Assembly: GCF_050436995.1 (NCBI RefSeq)
Contig: NC_134746.1
Coordinates: forward strand, 12,956,501 to 13,020,500
Length of the DNA stretch: 64,000 nt
Origin: Anticarsia gemmatalis
Lineage: Eukaryota > Arthropoda > Insecta > Lepidoptera > Erebidae
Direction: 5' to 3'
Positions 12,501-23,500 of this stretch are shown piece by piece (position 1 is the stretch's first letter; each line of letters starts with the position of its first letter). Made by a program: the position numbers and the translations under genes. The notes under the pieces are model-generated. The model was not told where the DNA came from, made no database searches, and saw only the letters and a program-made list of their open reading frames with translations.

Positions 12501-15500
12501 TTGGAGTGGTTTTTTTAAGAAATATTTGGGTACTTTTAACTAACCAATTAAGGGAGCCAGGAGACAAATGGAGCTCTACTTTCAAAGAACAGTTTGAAAT
12601 CTTTAAAAAAGTGACGTTTTTACGACAAGCACATGTGGTTTTCTCGTTAGCATAGAATCTTAGCGTACTATGGCCACTATGATAACACAGCGTGAGGTCG
12701 AATTTATCCGGGAAGGAACTTATCAATAATTTAGTTGATTACGTGTTTGACTTCCGTGATAATAGTTTTCCATTTGACCTGAACATTGAATGATTTGGGG
12801 GTCAAGAGATACGTAATTGTATCGATGTTTCAGGAAGATGTGCCCGGTTGAATCTGGTTATTGGTTGAGTTATTAATATAATAAAGTTTGATTGTTTTTA
12901 TTAGGTATGTGTCTATCAATTTAAATTATATTTTAATTAAACATTAATTCAACGCGTGCTCTGATATGTAGGTGTATATTCTGTACCTACTGAAAATAAT
13001 ATAAGAAGATCACCAGCATTATCTGTATTCAACTTACACTCAGCATTCGTAAGGGCATACAGTACAGATTCAAAAGAGATAGCTTCGATAACTGATAGAA
13101 ACTATACCGATTTTCAAAGAAGTTTTCATTAAACAATAAAATAAGTTTAATTAGAAAGCATTTATCAAGGTTTGGGATTGATACATTACTATAATACCTA
13201 TCTATGGTAGACAGTTTCTGTTTATAAAGACAAAAAGTATTAACTTTAAATAACTACATTTCTTTCTCAATAACTTCAAAACAATTTTATCACCAACTTT
13301 ACTATCACCGCTACATTCACATCAAAAGTTATTTCAACTCGTCAAAGGTCGGCAGGTAATCACTGCATCTTGAGGTCAACTATCACTACTTCTTATATAA
13401 ATAAAACGTGCATGTTATATAACAGTATAATCTATATAATATATAGTAAACACGTGAATATTGACAGATTATCATTAGTTTTATAAGAACTCGTGGATCA
13501 ACACTATCGTGATGGAATTAACCTCTTTGTTTCATCATTATTGTAAAACAATACATAACATTTACTTCATATGTATGAAAATCATGTAAGTATTATTGAA
13601 TGTTGTCAAAAATTATTTTAGTAATTGAAGGAATAATTACGAACTACGGCGTATCCGTTATTTTCCAAGGTTTGAAGACATATCAAAACGTTCAACTTAG
13701 AAATGTGTGTAATAACTGAAAACTTGGGCTTTTTCCAAATAGGTATCATGTTTTGCGATTTCAAATATATTTGTTCGAGCTCTCCAGCATTTAATTCAAT
13801 ACTTAGTATTCGCAGAGAACGCACATGCACACAAAAGTAAAGTAAACTGGATAGGTCTATAAATTATCTAATAATTGATTACGCAAATGTACGAAAATCG
13901 TGATCTAGCGTAAAATTGACAACCCCTAATCTATTTTCAAACCAAATATATACCACCTAAACAATAACAAATCATACAAAGTTGCGTAATAACTATAACA
14001 CAACAACAAATAATTGTGCAACACCGAGTAATTATTGACAGCCATTATATCGCTATTAAACATACCAAATTCATTAGTAACAGCTCAGGTATTTCCTAGC
14101 TATGCATGACTATGACAGTGCAATAGAATAGTACCAGTGACCTACTTCTTTACAATTTGTATGTTTTTCTTGCTATATTATTATTTAAACAATAGCTATT
14201 GCTCTCAACTTTGTTTGCGTGGAAAGACTTCCCGGAGTGAAAAGTATCCTATGTGTCCTAATAAGGCCTATTGACTATTTGCGAGTACATTAATTAACGT
14301 AACTACTTCTTCATACATTGGCGGCCAATCGAAGCTGAGAAGCGGGAAATTTAGAAAATAGCCACTATTCGGTTTACAAACCCTACTGGGTTTTTAGCGA
14401 CTCGTCCGTATGAATAAGCTTCTCGGTTTAATAAGTATCCCATGTTGTTAATCCAGGTTTTGAACTAGCCAAATATCAACAAAATCAATTCAGTATTATT
14501 TGTGTCATATAGTATTCAAAATCCGCGCTTACTTCACAAACTTTCGCATTTGTAATACAAGTAGTGGTACCTATACTTAGTGGCAATCGTACCAAATGAC
14601 ATAATACAAGAACGCTACGTAGTTAAGGTGTATAATATTGTAATGGCTACGAATAAATTAATATTATTGAGTATGGTCACGTCAAACAGATCCCATTATA
14701 GGACGCTGATAACTTGCATGGCAACATTGACCTCTGATAGGGAACTAATATCCGTACATAATATTGTAAATAAGGAACTAAAACATTGTAAATATAATGA
14801 AAATTAACAACAGCAATATCAAAGTAAGGGTCGGATAATAAATTCTGTAGACGATATTTAGAAATGCTCAAGAGTCAAGTGTACTCAAGAGACATGCCTG
14901 GCAGCATGGCATAGTGAGATTATAGCTTAAAATCATTGAAGTTCGTCACAAAAACTTTGTATTAGGTCGGGGAAAAAGTCTTTTCGCATTATAGTATGTA
15001 TGAACTTGTAATAAAATCTTTACTCTACACAAAAAAACTCGAAATTTTGGGTACCTCGCGAGCTCACTGAAAGAAACCTAATGATTTTATTACAAGTTCA
15101 TACATACTGTAGTGCGAAAAGACTTTTTCCCGACCTAATTACACAGAAAATTCTACACCAATTACACAGAATTTACCAGAGAATATTCCCGCAATAAAAA
15201 ACGGATCAACTGTATCGACATCGACCCTGGAAACTCAGGCTCAACGTAAAATCTGCATTATAAGCAGCGACAAAGCTCACAACACATTAAGACTGGCAGA
15301 AAACACATTCAGAGATACAAAAATATGTCATTACCTAACACCTAATTGTGATATAAAATACCTCATTAAAGGAGTTAAGACAAAATTGACGGACTATACT
15401 GGTAATGACTATTGTATCATTTTTATAGGAGAAGAGGACTTTAAAGTAACAAAAAATTATTTTGATTTAATTGTATTTATTCGCGAAACCTTATTATCTA

Positions 15501-18500
15501 TACAGAATACTAATGTTATGTTATGTTTACCTACTTATAAATTTAGCAACTATCATTTTATGTACAATTGGAGAGTTGAGATGTTTAATAATCTACTATA
15601 TCTTGACATTAATACACATAATTATGCTATATTATTTGACTCTAACGCTGACTTGAAATGTGATTATACAATGTTTAAGCAAAGTGGTTTGATTAATAAT
15701 AACGGAATGAAAAATATATTCAAAAACATATGGTACTTCATAAATAATGATACAAATTACAATAATAAAGTATTAGATATTCAGTCTGAGAATAAAGAAA
15801 ATACTTTTTTTCGCCAATAAATATATGTATATACTACACCAGAACATTGCTGGTTTGATTAACAAAAGCGATTCTTTATCTGTATGCTTGGATGTACTTT
15901 CTGATAAAAAACAAACTATTGATGTTTTATGTATCACTGAACATTTTATGATGTCGGGTAGAGAAATACATTTACTTATACCCAACTACACCCTTGCTGC
16001 TCATTACAGTCGAGCAAATAGCAATAGAGGAGGCGTCTGTATATTAGTTAGAATCGGACACAAATGGAGAGAACTTCCTGAAGTAGCATCATTGTCATGT
16101 AACAGTATTTTTGAATGCTGCGCAATTGAATTGTTAGAATACAATACTATAGTAATATGTCTATATAGGGTACCCAACAGTCAAAATTTAAATAACTTCT
16201 TTAAAAAAATGGAGGAATTACTGCTATATGTAAATAAAAAAAAATCTAAAGTAATATTAGCTGGTGATCTTAATATTGACATTTTAAAAAATAATAGTCC
16301 AACACAAGAATTAAAATATCTTCTGTCCAGTTTCAATTTAACTTTGGCATTAGAACAACCAACTAGATTGCAAAGCCAAACTTGCATTGATAACTTTGCA
16401 CATAGTTATAAAAAAGCACATGCGGAAGTCATAGATCTTGCTCTCTCGGATCACACCGCACAAATATTAAAGTGTCCTATAAAGGTACATTGTTTATTAA
16501 AATACTGGCGTACAATACGGAGGGATTACTCAAATTGTAATATTTTGAAATTTCGAAGCTGTCTTGAAAAGCTTACATTTTCTGACATATATGAGACGCA
16601 AGACCCTGATGATGCATATAACAAGTTTATTGAACTGTTTAAACTATTTTATGATCTCTGTTTTCCTTCTAGACGAATTACTATCACTATACATAATAAA
16701 CCTAAATGGATTACAAAGGGGATTAAATTATGCAGTCTCAAAAAAAGGGAACTCTTGAAGAACTATAGATTTAACCCATCACCAGATAATAAACTTACAT
16801 ACACTAATTATAATAAATTATTTAAAAAAAATATTAGACTTACAAAATTATCACAAAATAATAATAACATAAGGACTGCCTGCAATAAAAATAAAGAAGC
16901 CTGGAAAGTTATTAACAACAATAAATTTAATTATCCTCAGGAATCAATTAGTAAAATAAACATAAATAATGTAGCAATAACAAAACCAGAAGAAATAGCA
17001 AAACATTTCAATGATTATTTCATTGACAAAATAACACCAATATCAGATTCAGGTAAAAATGTAGCATCTCAAATATCCAACTCACAAAACTCCATGTTCA
17101 TGGCTCCAAGCCTGCCTACAGATATATTACATATAATAAAACAGTTAAAAAACACTAGTAGCGTGGGTCAAGATGAAATATCAACAAAGGTCATAAAAGC
17201 AGTAGGAGAACTTATCTGTAAACATCTCAGTCATATTATGAATCTTTGCATAACACATGGCAAGTTTCCTGAGAGGTTAAAAATTTCTGTTGTAAAACCT
17301 TTACACAAAAAAGAAAATAAAGAGTTAATGCAAAACTATAGACCCATAGCACTAATTTCAATATTTTCAAAAATATTTGAAAAATTCATTTATCAAAATA
17401 TAAACTCCTATTTAGAGAAATTCAATATATTATGTAATGAACAAAAGGGTTTCAGAAAGAACAAAACAATTAATATGGCAATTCATGATTTTTTGAAAAT
17501 AATAATGGACAATGTAGACAGGAAACATCCCGTATGTGCAATATTATGTGATATGACGGCTGCATTTGACTATGTTGATCATAATATTTTATTAATCAAA
17601 CTAGAAGCCTACGGAATTAGGGGAAATATACTGAACTTGCTAAAATCTTACATTTCTAGTCGCAAACAAATAACCACAATAGCTAGAATCGATACGGCAA
17701 CAAAAGAGGAACGTGTCTACGCCTCTGATGAACGCGTAATTTCTTTCGGTGTGCCTCAGGGGAGTGTCTTGGTTGTTTGTTAGTGTCTTGGTTGGTTGTG
17801 CCCTCTGTTGTTTGTTATTTACATCAATGATCTTCCGAAATCAATAAGCCATCCAATAACACTGTTTGCAGATGATAGCACTTTAATAATAGAAGTTAAA
17901 GACCCGAATTCTTATGAGAATGATATTAATGATGCATTAAAGTCAATGATAGAGTGGCTAGACAACAACAATTTAAAAATTAATTTGGCAAAAACACAGA
18001 TCATTCATTTTAGACAAAGACAGACCCTCACGAACAAAATAGTAGTAAAATATCAGGATATTGTAATACATGACACTGAAATGGCTAAGTTTCTTGGTGT
18101 AGTCATTGATAGGCAGCTCAATTGGAAGCCGCACCTGGAATACCTAGGTAAAAGGATCAGTAGCGCTTCATATGCTCTTTACAAATTGGCACCTATAGTT
18201 AGTCTTGACACCCTCCTTACTGCATATCATGGACTAGTTGCATCTTTACTAAGATTTGGAGTTATCTTCTGGGGGAATTCCACAGACAAGGAAGTCATTT
18301 TCAAAGTTCAAAAGAGATGTATTAGAGCCATGTTTGGTCTTCAAGTTACAGACAGTTGTAAAACATATTTCACAAGACACAAAATTTTAACACTGCCGTC
18401 CCTGTATATACTGGAGGTCGCTCTATTCGTAAAAACAAATCCTGAGCTGTTTGCTCGGCTGTCTGATACAGTGAAACGGAACAGAAGGGACAATAATAAG

Positions 18501-20529
18501 TTGCGAATACATGAGGCTAACACAACACTTATGTGGAAAAGTGTATTTTGTATAGCGCCTAAAGTTTACAATAAGATACCAAATAATATAAAAAATCTTA
18601 ATGTTAATTTATTCAGACATAAACTCAAAGAATTATTGTACACCAAAAGTTATTACAATTTGAATGATTTTCTCAATGACTCCTTTTGACATTTTATAGT
18701 ATTTATTTTTTTTTGTTTGTTGTTGATATTAAAATTTACTTTATTTTTTGACATAGTAATATTTTATTTGAACTTCATTTTTTTATTATTTAATTCAATT
18801 GCTTGATGACATAATATTATAGTTCTTATTTTTGACATCATTCTGAATTTCATTGCAATAATTTTAATAACATTTGCATGCCACTAATGGTCATAACATA
18901 CCGTGCCTTGTTTTTAATGTACCTAACATCTATTTATTTACTGTGTTATGCAAATAAATATACTTTGACTTTTACTTTGACTTTGACTTTGACTAATATT
19001 TGGGTGATATATAAATTCTGTCTATATCTGACACAATATTATGCTGATCCAATTCAAAGTATTTAACATGAGACTTGCAATGGCTGAAATTATCTCTCAG
19101 TAGTATAATTAACTAGCTGATCCGCGCAACTTCGCTTGCGTTACGTAAGCGTTAAAAATTTTCCCCGTTTTTGTAACATTTTTCACTGGTACTCTGCTCC
19201 TATTGGTAGTAGCGTGATGATATATAGCCTATAACCTTCCTCGATAAATGGACTATCTGACACTGAAATAATTTTTCAAATCGGACCAGTAGTTCCTGAG
19301 ATTAGCGCGTTCAAACAAACAAACAAACAAACTCTTCAGCTTTATAATATTACTAGCTGACCCGCGCAACTTCGCTTGCGTCACGTAAGAGAGAATGGGT
19401 CAAAACTTTCCCCGTTTTTGTAACATTTTTTACTGGTACTCTGCTCCTTTTGGTCGTAGCGTGATGATATATAGCCTATAACCTTCCTCGATAAATGGTC
19501 TATCTAACACTGAAAGAATTTTTCAAAACGGATCAGTAGTTCCTGAGATTAGCGCGTTCAAACAAACAAACAAACAAACAAACTCTTCAGCTTTATTATA
19601 TTAGTATAGATAATAGAGCAGTTAAAATAAGTTCCCTTTTTAAAGATTAGCAGAAACACGACGTCTTCTTTCTTTACTTTCTAAAAAGTACAAGCCCAAA
19701 ACCAAAGAGGTAGGATAGGTACGGGTGATTACGAAAACGCGGCAAAGAACAAAATCCGCAAGTGCGTGCGATTATTCACGGGCAATTTTTCCATCTTTTT
19801 TTAAAGCTACGTTCGTTGTATTTGAATGAAATTGTGTAAAAATCCGACAAGGTTGCATGTACCAGCTATCTAGGTAGTAAAACAAGCAATTGACTCGCCC
19901 GACCTTTGTACGTAAACAGCTGATCGTCGCGATTGTAATCACAAGTAAAAAGTTTATCTCTTGTTGCTTGTTACATCATACGTTGACAGGGGTCGTTTTG
20001 ATTTGGCCATGCTGCTAAGAACATGGGAGAAAGTTTAGTGATTATTTATATTCTTCAAGCCATTTCTTTTAGTATTGCGACTACCGAGTTCTGGAATGTT
20101 TTGCGGTACTTTTCTTGATATATTACTTTCAACCTTTTTGACTACGCAGACAACAGTGTATCCAAAAACAAGTCCTGAATTTTGCTTCTGAAAAACGTTT
20201 TTGCAGAAATAGACCTTGCAAAATATGCTAAAGACGGACCCAGCGGAAGTCTGTGGCAGATTTTCCCGCCAAGCATCAGCTATAAAGCGACATAACTAGT
20301 CCGTTTCGATATAATCGTTTTAATAGGATTTTTGGATTCTCCAGAAACTGAATTTTTTAGCCTTAATCTCCTTCGTCAGCAACTTACCAGTCTGCACAGC
20401 TCCTCTGCCCAATCTCTTGTTGATTTTAACTCCTGGCTGTGCACCGTCTTCAACTCCTAGCCTCTCCATGGCGGCCTGTGTGTTGTTCACGTCTGCGTCC
20501 ACGCAGGCAGGCCCGTCGGGACCGTTCAT
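3519..20529 (-). CDS. PPAT: Amidophosphoribosyltransferase (glutamine PRPP amidotransferase), complete, 13 coding exons
   Basis: First committed step of de novo purine synthesis: PRPP and glutamine give phosphoribosylamine; cytosolic. Exons: 20388-20529, 11286-11394, 10073-10219, 9417-9540, 8241-8371, 7865-7983, 7328-7363, 6759-6848, 6192-6350, 5646-5773, 4971-5192, 4464-4584, 3519-3670. All junctions are GT-AG and in phase. The total is 1680 nt, giving 559 aa, longer than human PPAT (517). An N-terminal extension of about 52 residues precedes the Ntn nucleophile Cys53 in HECGVFGAI, so propeptide removal is expected. The class II glutaminase domain (AVAHNGELVN) is followed by the phosphoribosyltransferase domain with its PRPP loop IVLIDDSIVRGNT. 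The Fe-S ligand cysteines expected of the family are present in FCIFEYVYFAR, YPCYMGI and HCTACLTG. The ATG lies 7 nt inside an exon with a strong acceptor (CTCTTTCCAG), so at least one noncoding 5' exon lies upstream. PAICS is divergent to it. Confidence 0.96.
3818..4133 (+). mobile_element. tRNA-derived lepidopteran SINE in the last PPAT intron
   Basis: The left end is tRNA-like, with an A-box-like TAGCCGAGTGG and a B box GGTTCGAATCC (about 3821-3885). A long unrelated body follows, with GAGGAGACCCTTGCCCAGCA near the end, and a TTTA-repeat tail. A 9-bp target-site duplication TTAAAATGT flanks it at 3809-3817 and 4134-4142. The intact duplication implies a fairly recent insertion. The type resembles SINEs described in noctuid moths; the exact family is inferred from memory. 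Confidence 0.85.
7328..7363 (-). CDS. PPAT: 36-nt in-frame microexon of PPAT
   Basis: Exon 7 of PPAT is only 36 nt, with acceptor ATTTCAG and donor GTAATG. It joins the T left by exon 6 (TCA TCA T) to the TC that opens exon 8 and encodes YVYKQSSSQHGT plus the first base of a Val codon. It lies between PLCLGK and the GWVVSSE block, a loop that varies in length between homologues. Skipping it would keep the frame, replacing the junction by SSFLMN. Inclusion is inferred from splice sites and phase, not from transcripts. Confidence 0.8.
8560..9120 (-). mobile_element. 3' fragment of a CR1/Jockey-type LINE in PPAT intron 5
   Basis: A 121-codon open frame at 9046-8681 (minus), extendable in frame to about 9118, reads like the extreme C-terminus of a non-LTR reverse transcriptase polyprotein. 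It includes ILQNKIIKTLYNFDYLAPT, then NSILYAGAKLYNSLPEEV and a basic end. There is no endonuclease or catalytic RT part, so it is heavily 5' truncated. It is in the same orientation as PPAT and differs in sequence from the LINE at 15.1-19.0 kb. Outer boundaries are approximate. Confidence 0.7.
9855..10003 (+). repeat. Degenerate interspersed repeat with 5S rRNA-like box C, possible 5S-derived SINE
   Basis: The stretch contains GGCGCAGTCATTC followed by TAGATGGGTGACC, resembling the box A/C spacing of insect 5S rRNA promoters (TAGATGGGnGACC). It ends with a TTTGAACTGAGCG and CGTGCTTCGGAGGGCACGTT block that I associate with a common lepidopteran repeat. It lies in PPAT intron 3. A real 5S gene is ruled out because the rest does not match. 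Orientation and ends are approximate. Confidence 0.4.
10220..11285. other. PPAT intron 2, no recognised feature
   Basis: AT-rich intron. Around 11005-11045 there are ACGTGCACGTATACG-type motifs like those near 7760 and 58450, probably remnants of one repeat family. Nothing else was recognised. Confidence 0.5.
11395..14962. other. PPAT intron 1, 3' part, no recognised gene
   Basis: AT-rich sequence. An 81-codon frame at 12726-12481 (minus) is not recognised and lacks splice context, so it is most likely chance or repeat remnant. No coding exon on either strand could be supported. Confidence 0.45.
14965..15135 (+). mobile_element. Mariner deletion derivative (MITE-like) with about 30-bp inverted repeats
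   Basis: Terminal inverted repeats begin GGTCGGGGAAAAAGTCTTTT and continue into a shared GTATGAACTTGTAATAAAATC-like subterminal region. The element is flanked by TA dinucleotides (14963-14964 and 15136-15137), the usual mariner target duplication. The middle preserves a scrap of plus-strand transposase: GAGCTCACTGAAAGAAACCT can be read as ELTERN, resembling the start of the mariner motif ELTEKN. It is thus a shortened autonomous mariner, non-coding, sitting directly against the left end of the LINE at 15.14 kb. Confidence 0.75.
15245..15820 (+). pseudogene. LINE ORF1 C-terminal part (possible SGNH/esterase-like domain)
   Basis: The frame is open from upstream of 15245 to TAA at 15818-15820 and reads KICIISSDKAHNTLRLAENT, then YCIIFIGEEDF and NTNVMLCLPTY. 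Alternating hydrophobic strands followed by short polar loops, with NTNVMLCLPTY, resemble the esterase-like domain found in ORF1 of some CR1-clade LINEs; this is an inference. There is no suitable ATG upstream, consistent with 5' truncation of the element. ORF2 starts 4 nt after its stop. Confidence 0.55.
15825..18689 (+). pseudogene. LINE ORF2: endonuclease plus reverse transcriptase, broken by a small duplication
   Basis: The first part (15825-17783, 652 codons) starts MYILHQNIAGL. It carries the endonuclease motifs GDLNIDIL (residue about 146) and LSDHTAQ (about 207), then RT motifs YRPIAL (about 505), AAFDYVDHN (about 579) and GVPQGSVL (about 641), before a stop. The second part (frame open 17796-18689) continues in another frame with PLLFVIYINDLP and the catalytic FADD, then the C-terminal region. 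The break lies at 17762-17805, where GTGTCTTGGTTG is present twice, so a short local duplication shifted the frame. Otherwise the frame is long and intact, which suggests a fairly young insertion. Confidence 0.85.
19113..19350 (+). repeat. Lepidopteran interspersed repeat, copy 1 (AGCTGAYCCGCGCAAC family)
   Basis: Begins CTAGCTGATCCGCGCAAC, contains CCCCGTTTTTGTAACATTTT and TCCTGAGATTAGCGCGTTCA, then a CAAA-repeat stretch and CTCTTCAGCTTTATAATATT. It matches copies at 19353-19611 and 38238-38500 closely. It is non-coding and looks like the 3' end of a LINE or a SINE using that tail. Confidence 0.85.
19353..19611 (+). repeat. Lepidopteran interspersed repeat, copy 2, in tandem with copy 1
   Basis: Same family and orientation as copy 1, starting only a few bases after it. 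It retains the terminal TTAGTATAGAT that copy 1 lacks. The pair could be a tandem duplication or an insertion of one copy into the tail of another. Confidence 0.85.
19612..20387. other. PPAT intron 1, 5' part, no recognised feature
   Basis: Between the tandem repeats and the donor of PPAT coding exon 1. I see no coding exon or repeat here. Confidence 0.45.
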
Positions 20530-20536
20530 TGTGTTT
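20530..20536 (-). other. PPAT: PPAT 5' UTR part of first coding exon
   Basis: Seven untranslated bases precede the ATG and follow a good acceptor (CTCTTTCCAG). This implies a spliced 5' UTR. Candidate donors for an upstream noncoding exon on the minus strand are at 26711 and 26602 (both GTAAGT); a GTAAAT near 20836 is weaker. None is proven. Confidence 0.6.
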
Positions 20537-23500
20537 CTGGAAAGAGAACACCAATTAAATTAGCACTAATGATATTAAAATATAAGATTTTAAGTAAGTA
20601 AGTAGGTTTCCGATACTAAATGTCGTTTAACCATACTAATTTACGTTCAATCCTATTTTAAAATGTTGCGCTATGAAAATTATTTTAATTCACGTAAGTA
20701 AATTCACACCGCATATTATAAGCGCCGTAATAAAATTACACGTATTTATTTATAGTATTAAATTAAACTTGTATTTATAAATCACCAACTGTCAATCGAT
20801 CACTTAAGTCTCACTTGAATAAAAAAAATATTTACCTAAATAACTGTCACTAACAGCTGATACGATTTAAAAAAAAATACGAAAGCTTTTTAATCAAAAC
20901 AAACACTGAAAGGCAGAGGTCACTAATTATTCTGACCGCACAAAATCACACAGCGACGTTGAGAGTCAAACTAACGTTACGCCTTAAACACTTTAGATTA
21001 TAAACGTACCGTACATAAACAAGTTTTTAATGCCAATAACATTACAATTGCTCGATAATGAAACAAAACATCACTAATATTCGACTAAATGACAGCTTGT
21101 TTTTTTTATAACGAACTCTAGGCAAAGGCGTACCGCGATTCTGCCGTGACGTCAAGGGAATGTTTAATTTTGTATTGGCGTCATTGTTTTTATTGGGGGT
21201 AGATAATTTGACCGAGATAATGTTGCCAGGCGTGATATATCTCGTAGTATTTATCATTTATTTGCGCATCTTATTCATTTGTAGGTCAAATTAGGGCTAA
21301 ACAAACACGTGTTGTGTGATTTTCACGTGACGCTTGTTTAGCTGATGTTTGTTTGCATGTGAAAGTAGAGCACAACATACAAAGTAATAAATATACGATT
21401 ATGATAATGTCGAAGCGCTGATCAATAGAACGGATAACGCTATTTTTAACCAGGGGTCAGATGCCACCTAGTTAAATACAGATGTTGATGCATGTTTTCT
21501 TAAAACGTCCTTGATGATAATAATAAATTCTGAAATATTACTGTCACAATTCCCATTCTAAAAGTCGGATAATTCGACAGGGGCATAGAGACACATAATA
21601 TCTATTTTTTGTCACACAATCAAGGGATAAGACTACTCAGTACTTATCCGAAGAAGTTTAAGTAAGTCCCTAAGGTCTTGTGCAAATAGTGCGATATTTT
21701 TTCTCAAAAATTCTAAAATTTTTATTTAAGCACGTCATGAATTACCTGTTAATTATGCCCTTATTCCACCAGTTTCAAACACAATTCGCGCTGTTACAAG
21801 CTAACGCCACAAGAAGTCAACACTTTCGTTCACAAAATTCAGATGAAACTCTAAAGTATTTTTATTTTTTTATAGCTCTTTTATATCGATAATCGGGTTG
21901 TTCACAGGTTATCAAACACACTATGTAACAACTACACTGAATTTCAAATAGATACAATGTCTTTATCTATTTCACAGCTTTTTTAACTTTCAAAAAACCT
22001 TTAGCCATCCCTGTCACACGTGCGAACTTTTCTTGACCAAGACTACTGACTGATTGATTTCGCAAAAGGAATCTTGCATGACTTCGGACCTATAAAACTG
22101 GGGACTTAGTACCCTACTAGTCAGTTCCTCTCGTAACTGACTGCTGAAAAGACGTCATCCAAGTATGAAAAGTTTGCTCGAGAGTAGATTCGCAAACACG
22201 TTTTCCTATCCACGTTTCCAAAACAAAAAGCAATCAGAATGACCCAAAAAACATAATGAGATAATGAAACTACCAAATTGAACTAGCCACTTGCGTCTTA
22301 TTATTGCTTTATCATTAAAAAACATGATGAAAGAGTATCTCGAGTATACCTAATAATAAGATGATTTTTGCACGCGATAGCCCGTAGATATGGTCGTAAA
22401 CATTTAGCAATTCGCTGGTCGAGTGTCGTCAGTACAATAGCTGGTCTGTTTTGCGACCGCAGGGGGTCAGTTATCGCCTGACTTTAAGTACATTTCCACA
22501 AGAGGGCGCAATAAACAAGCACGATAAGATTATTGGAAATTAACACAACATTAATAATTATTGTGACGATGACAGTTGCGCACTATATATAGTTTGCTGG
22601 TGTAATAAAAAACAATGTGATATTTGCAATATTTTTGTTAGCAACTGACGATGAACCTAGACTAACGATAATGCCACCATCAAGTTATTTATCGTGTGTG
22701 TTTGACGTAGCGGTTAATTATAGGTTTTACATATTATGAAATCTTACACGAGGTCAATTTTCTGCGTATTTTGCTGACCCAAAGCAGAGGCGACAACATA
22801 CCATTATTGTTATTCAAAGTGGTCAATTGCAGCATCTTGTTTTGAGGAGATTATTAGCTAAGTAGTATTATTAAGACAGTTATTATGCGGCATTATTCTG
22901 AAGAGAGTGACACGCAAACACAAACCACTTAACACAACCAAAATGCAATTGATGGAATAGCAGACAGATTATAGGAACTATTTGGTGCACCAAAACAGGA
23001 TAGAAGGATTACACAAAGTTTCCAGTTACAGACTGTCGCCAAGAAGAATGTTTAGCAAAAATAACCGCAGGGAGAAACCAACGGTTAATTAAAGTTAATT
23101 TGACGCAAGTTTAATCATTCTAACCGTACCCAGGTCAACCTAAACTGGAGCAACTTCTCAATACTGTCACTCGAGTTGCAAAACAGCTGTCTGATTATAT
23201 TACAAATAAATAAGTACATGTAGCAATTTATTTGCACAACGGATCCGACTGATTGAATCTTATGAAACGCTAGATGATTTATTGAGAGAACTATCTCTTT
23301 GGAAAATCTACCGAAGGACTAATCATTATTTTCAGAAATTATATTATCTCGAATATAATCAGCAGCGTTTTGTCTATAATGCAGTGGGACCAACATTTTC
23401 AGGTGAAAATCGGTTATGGGTTGGACATTGGGACGATTAGGACTATTGGGCATTGGGACTGACCATTTCGAAATTTTGTAACTGAGGCATTTCTCCGTGC

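Larger units (their letters stand above)
15140..18993 (+). mobile_element. CR1/Jockey-group LINE, 5' truncated and frameshifted, in PPAT intron 1
   Basis: A non-LTR retrotransposon in antisense orientation to PPAT. It has the end of ORF1 (to 15820), an ORF2 with apurinic endonuclease and reverse transcriptase, and a 3' tail of TTTGAC/TTTGACTTT repeats (about 18960-18993). The tail and the A-A-F-D-x-V-D-H and F-A-D-D motifs point to the CR1/Daphne/Jockey group. The left boundary abuts the mariner derivative and is approximate. I did not find a target-site duplication. Confidence 0.85.

Noticed and set aside
12481..12726. 81-codon minus-strand frame in PPAT intron 1
   Set aside because: No recognised motif, no splice sites and composition like the intron.
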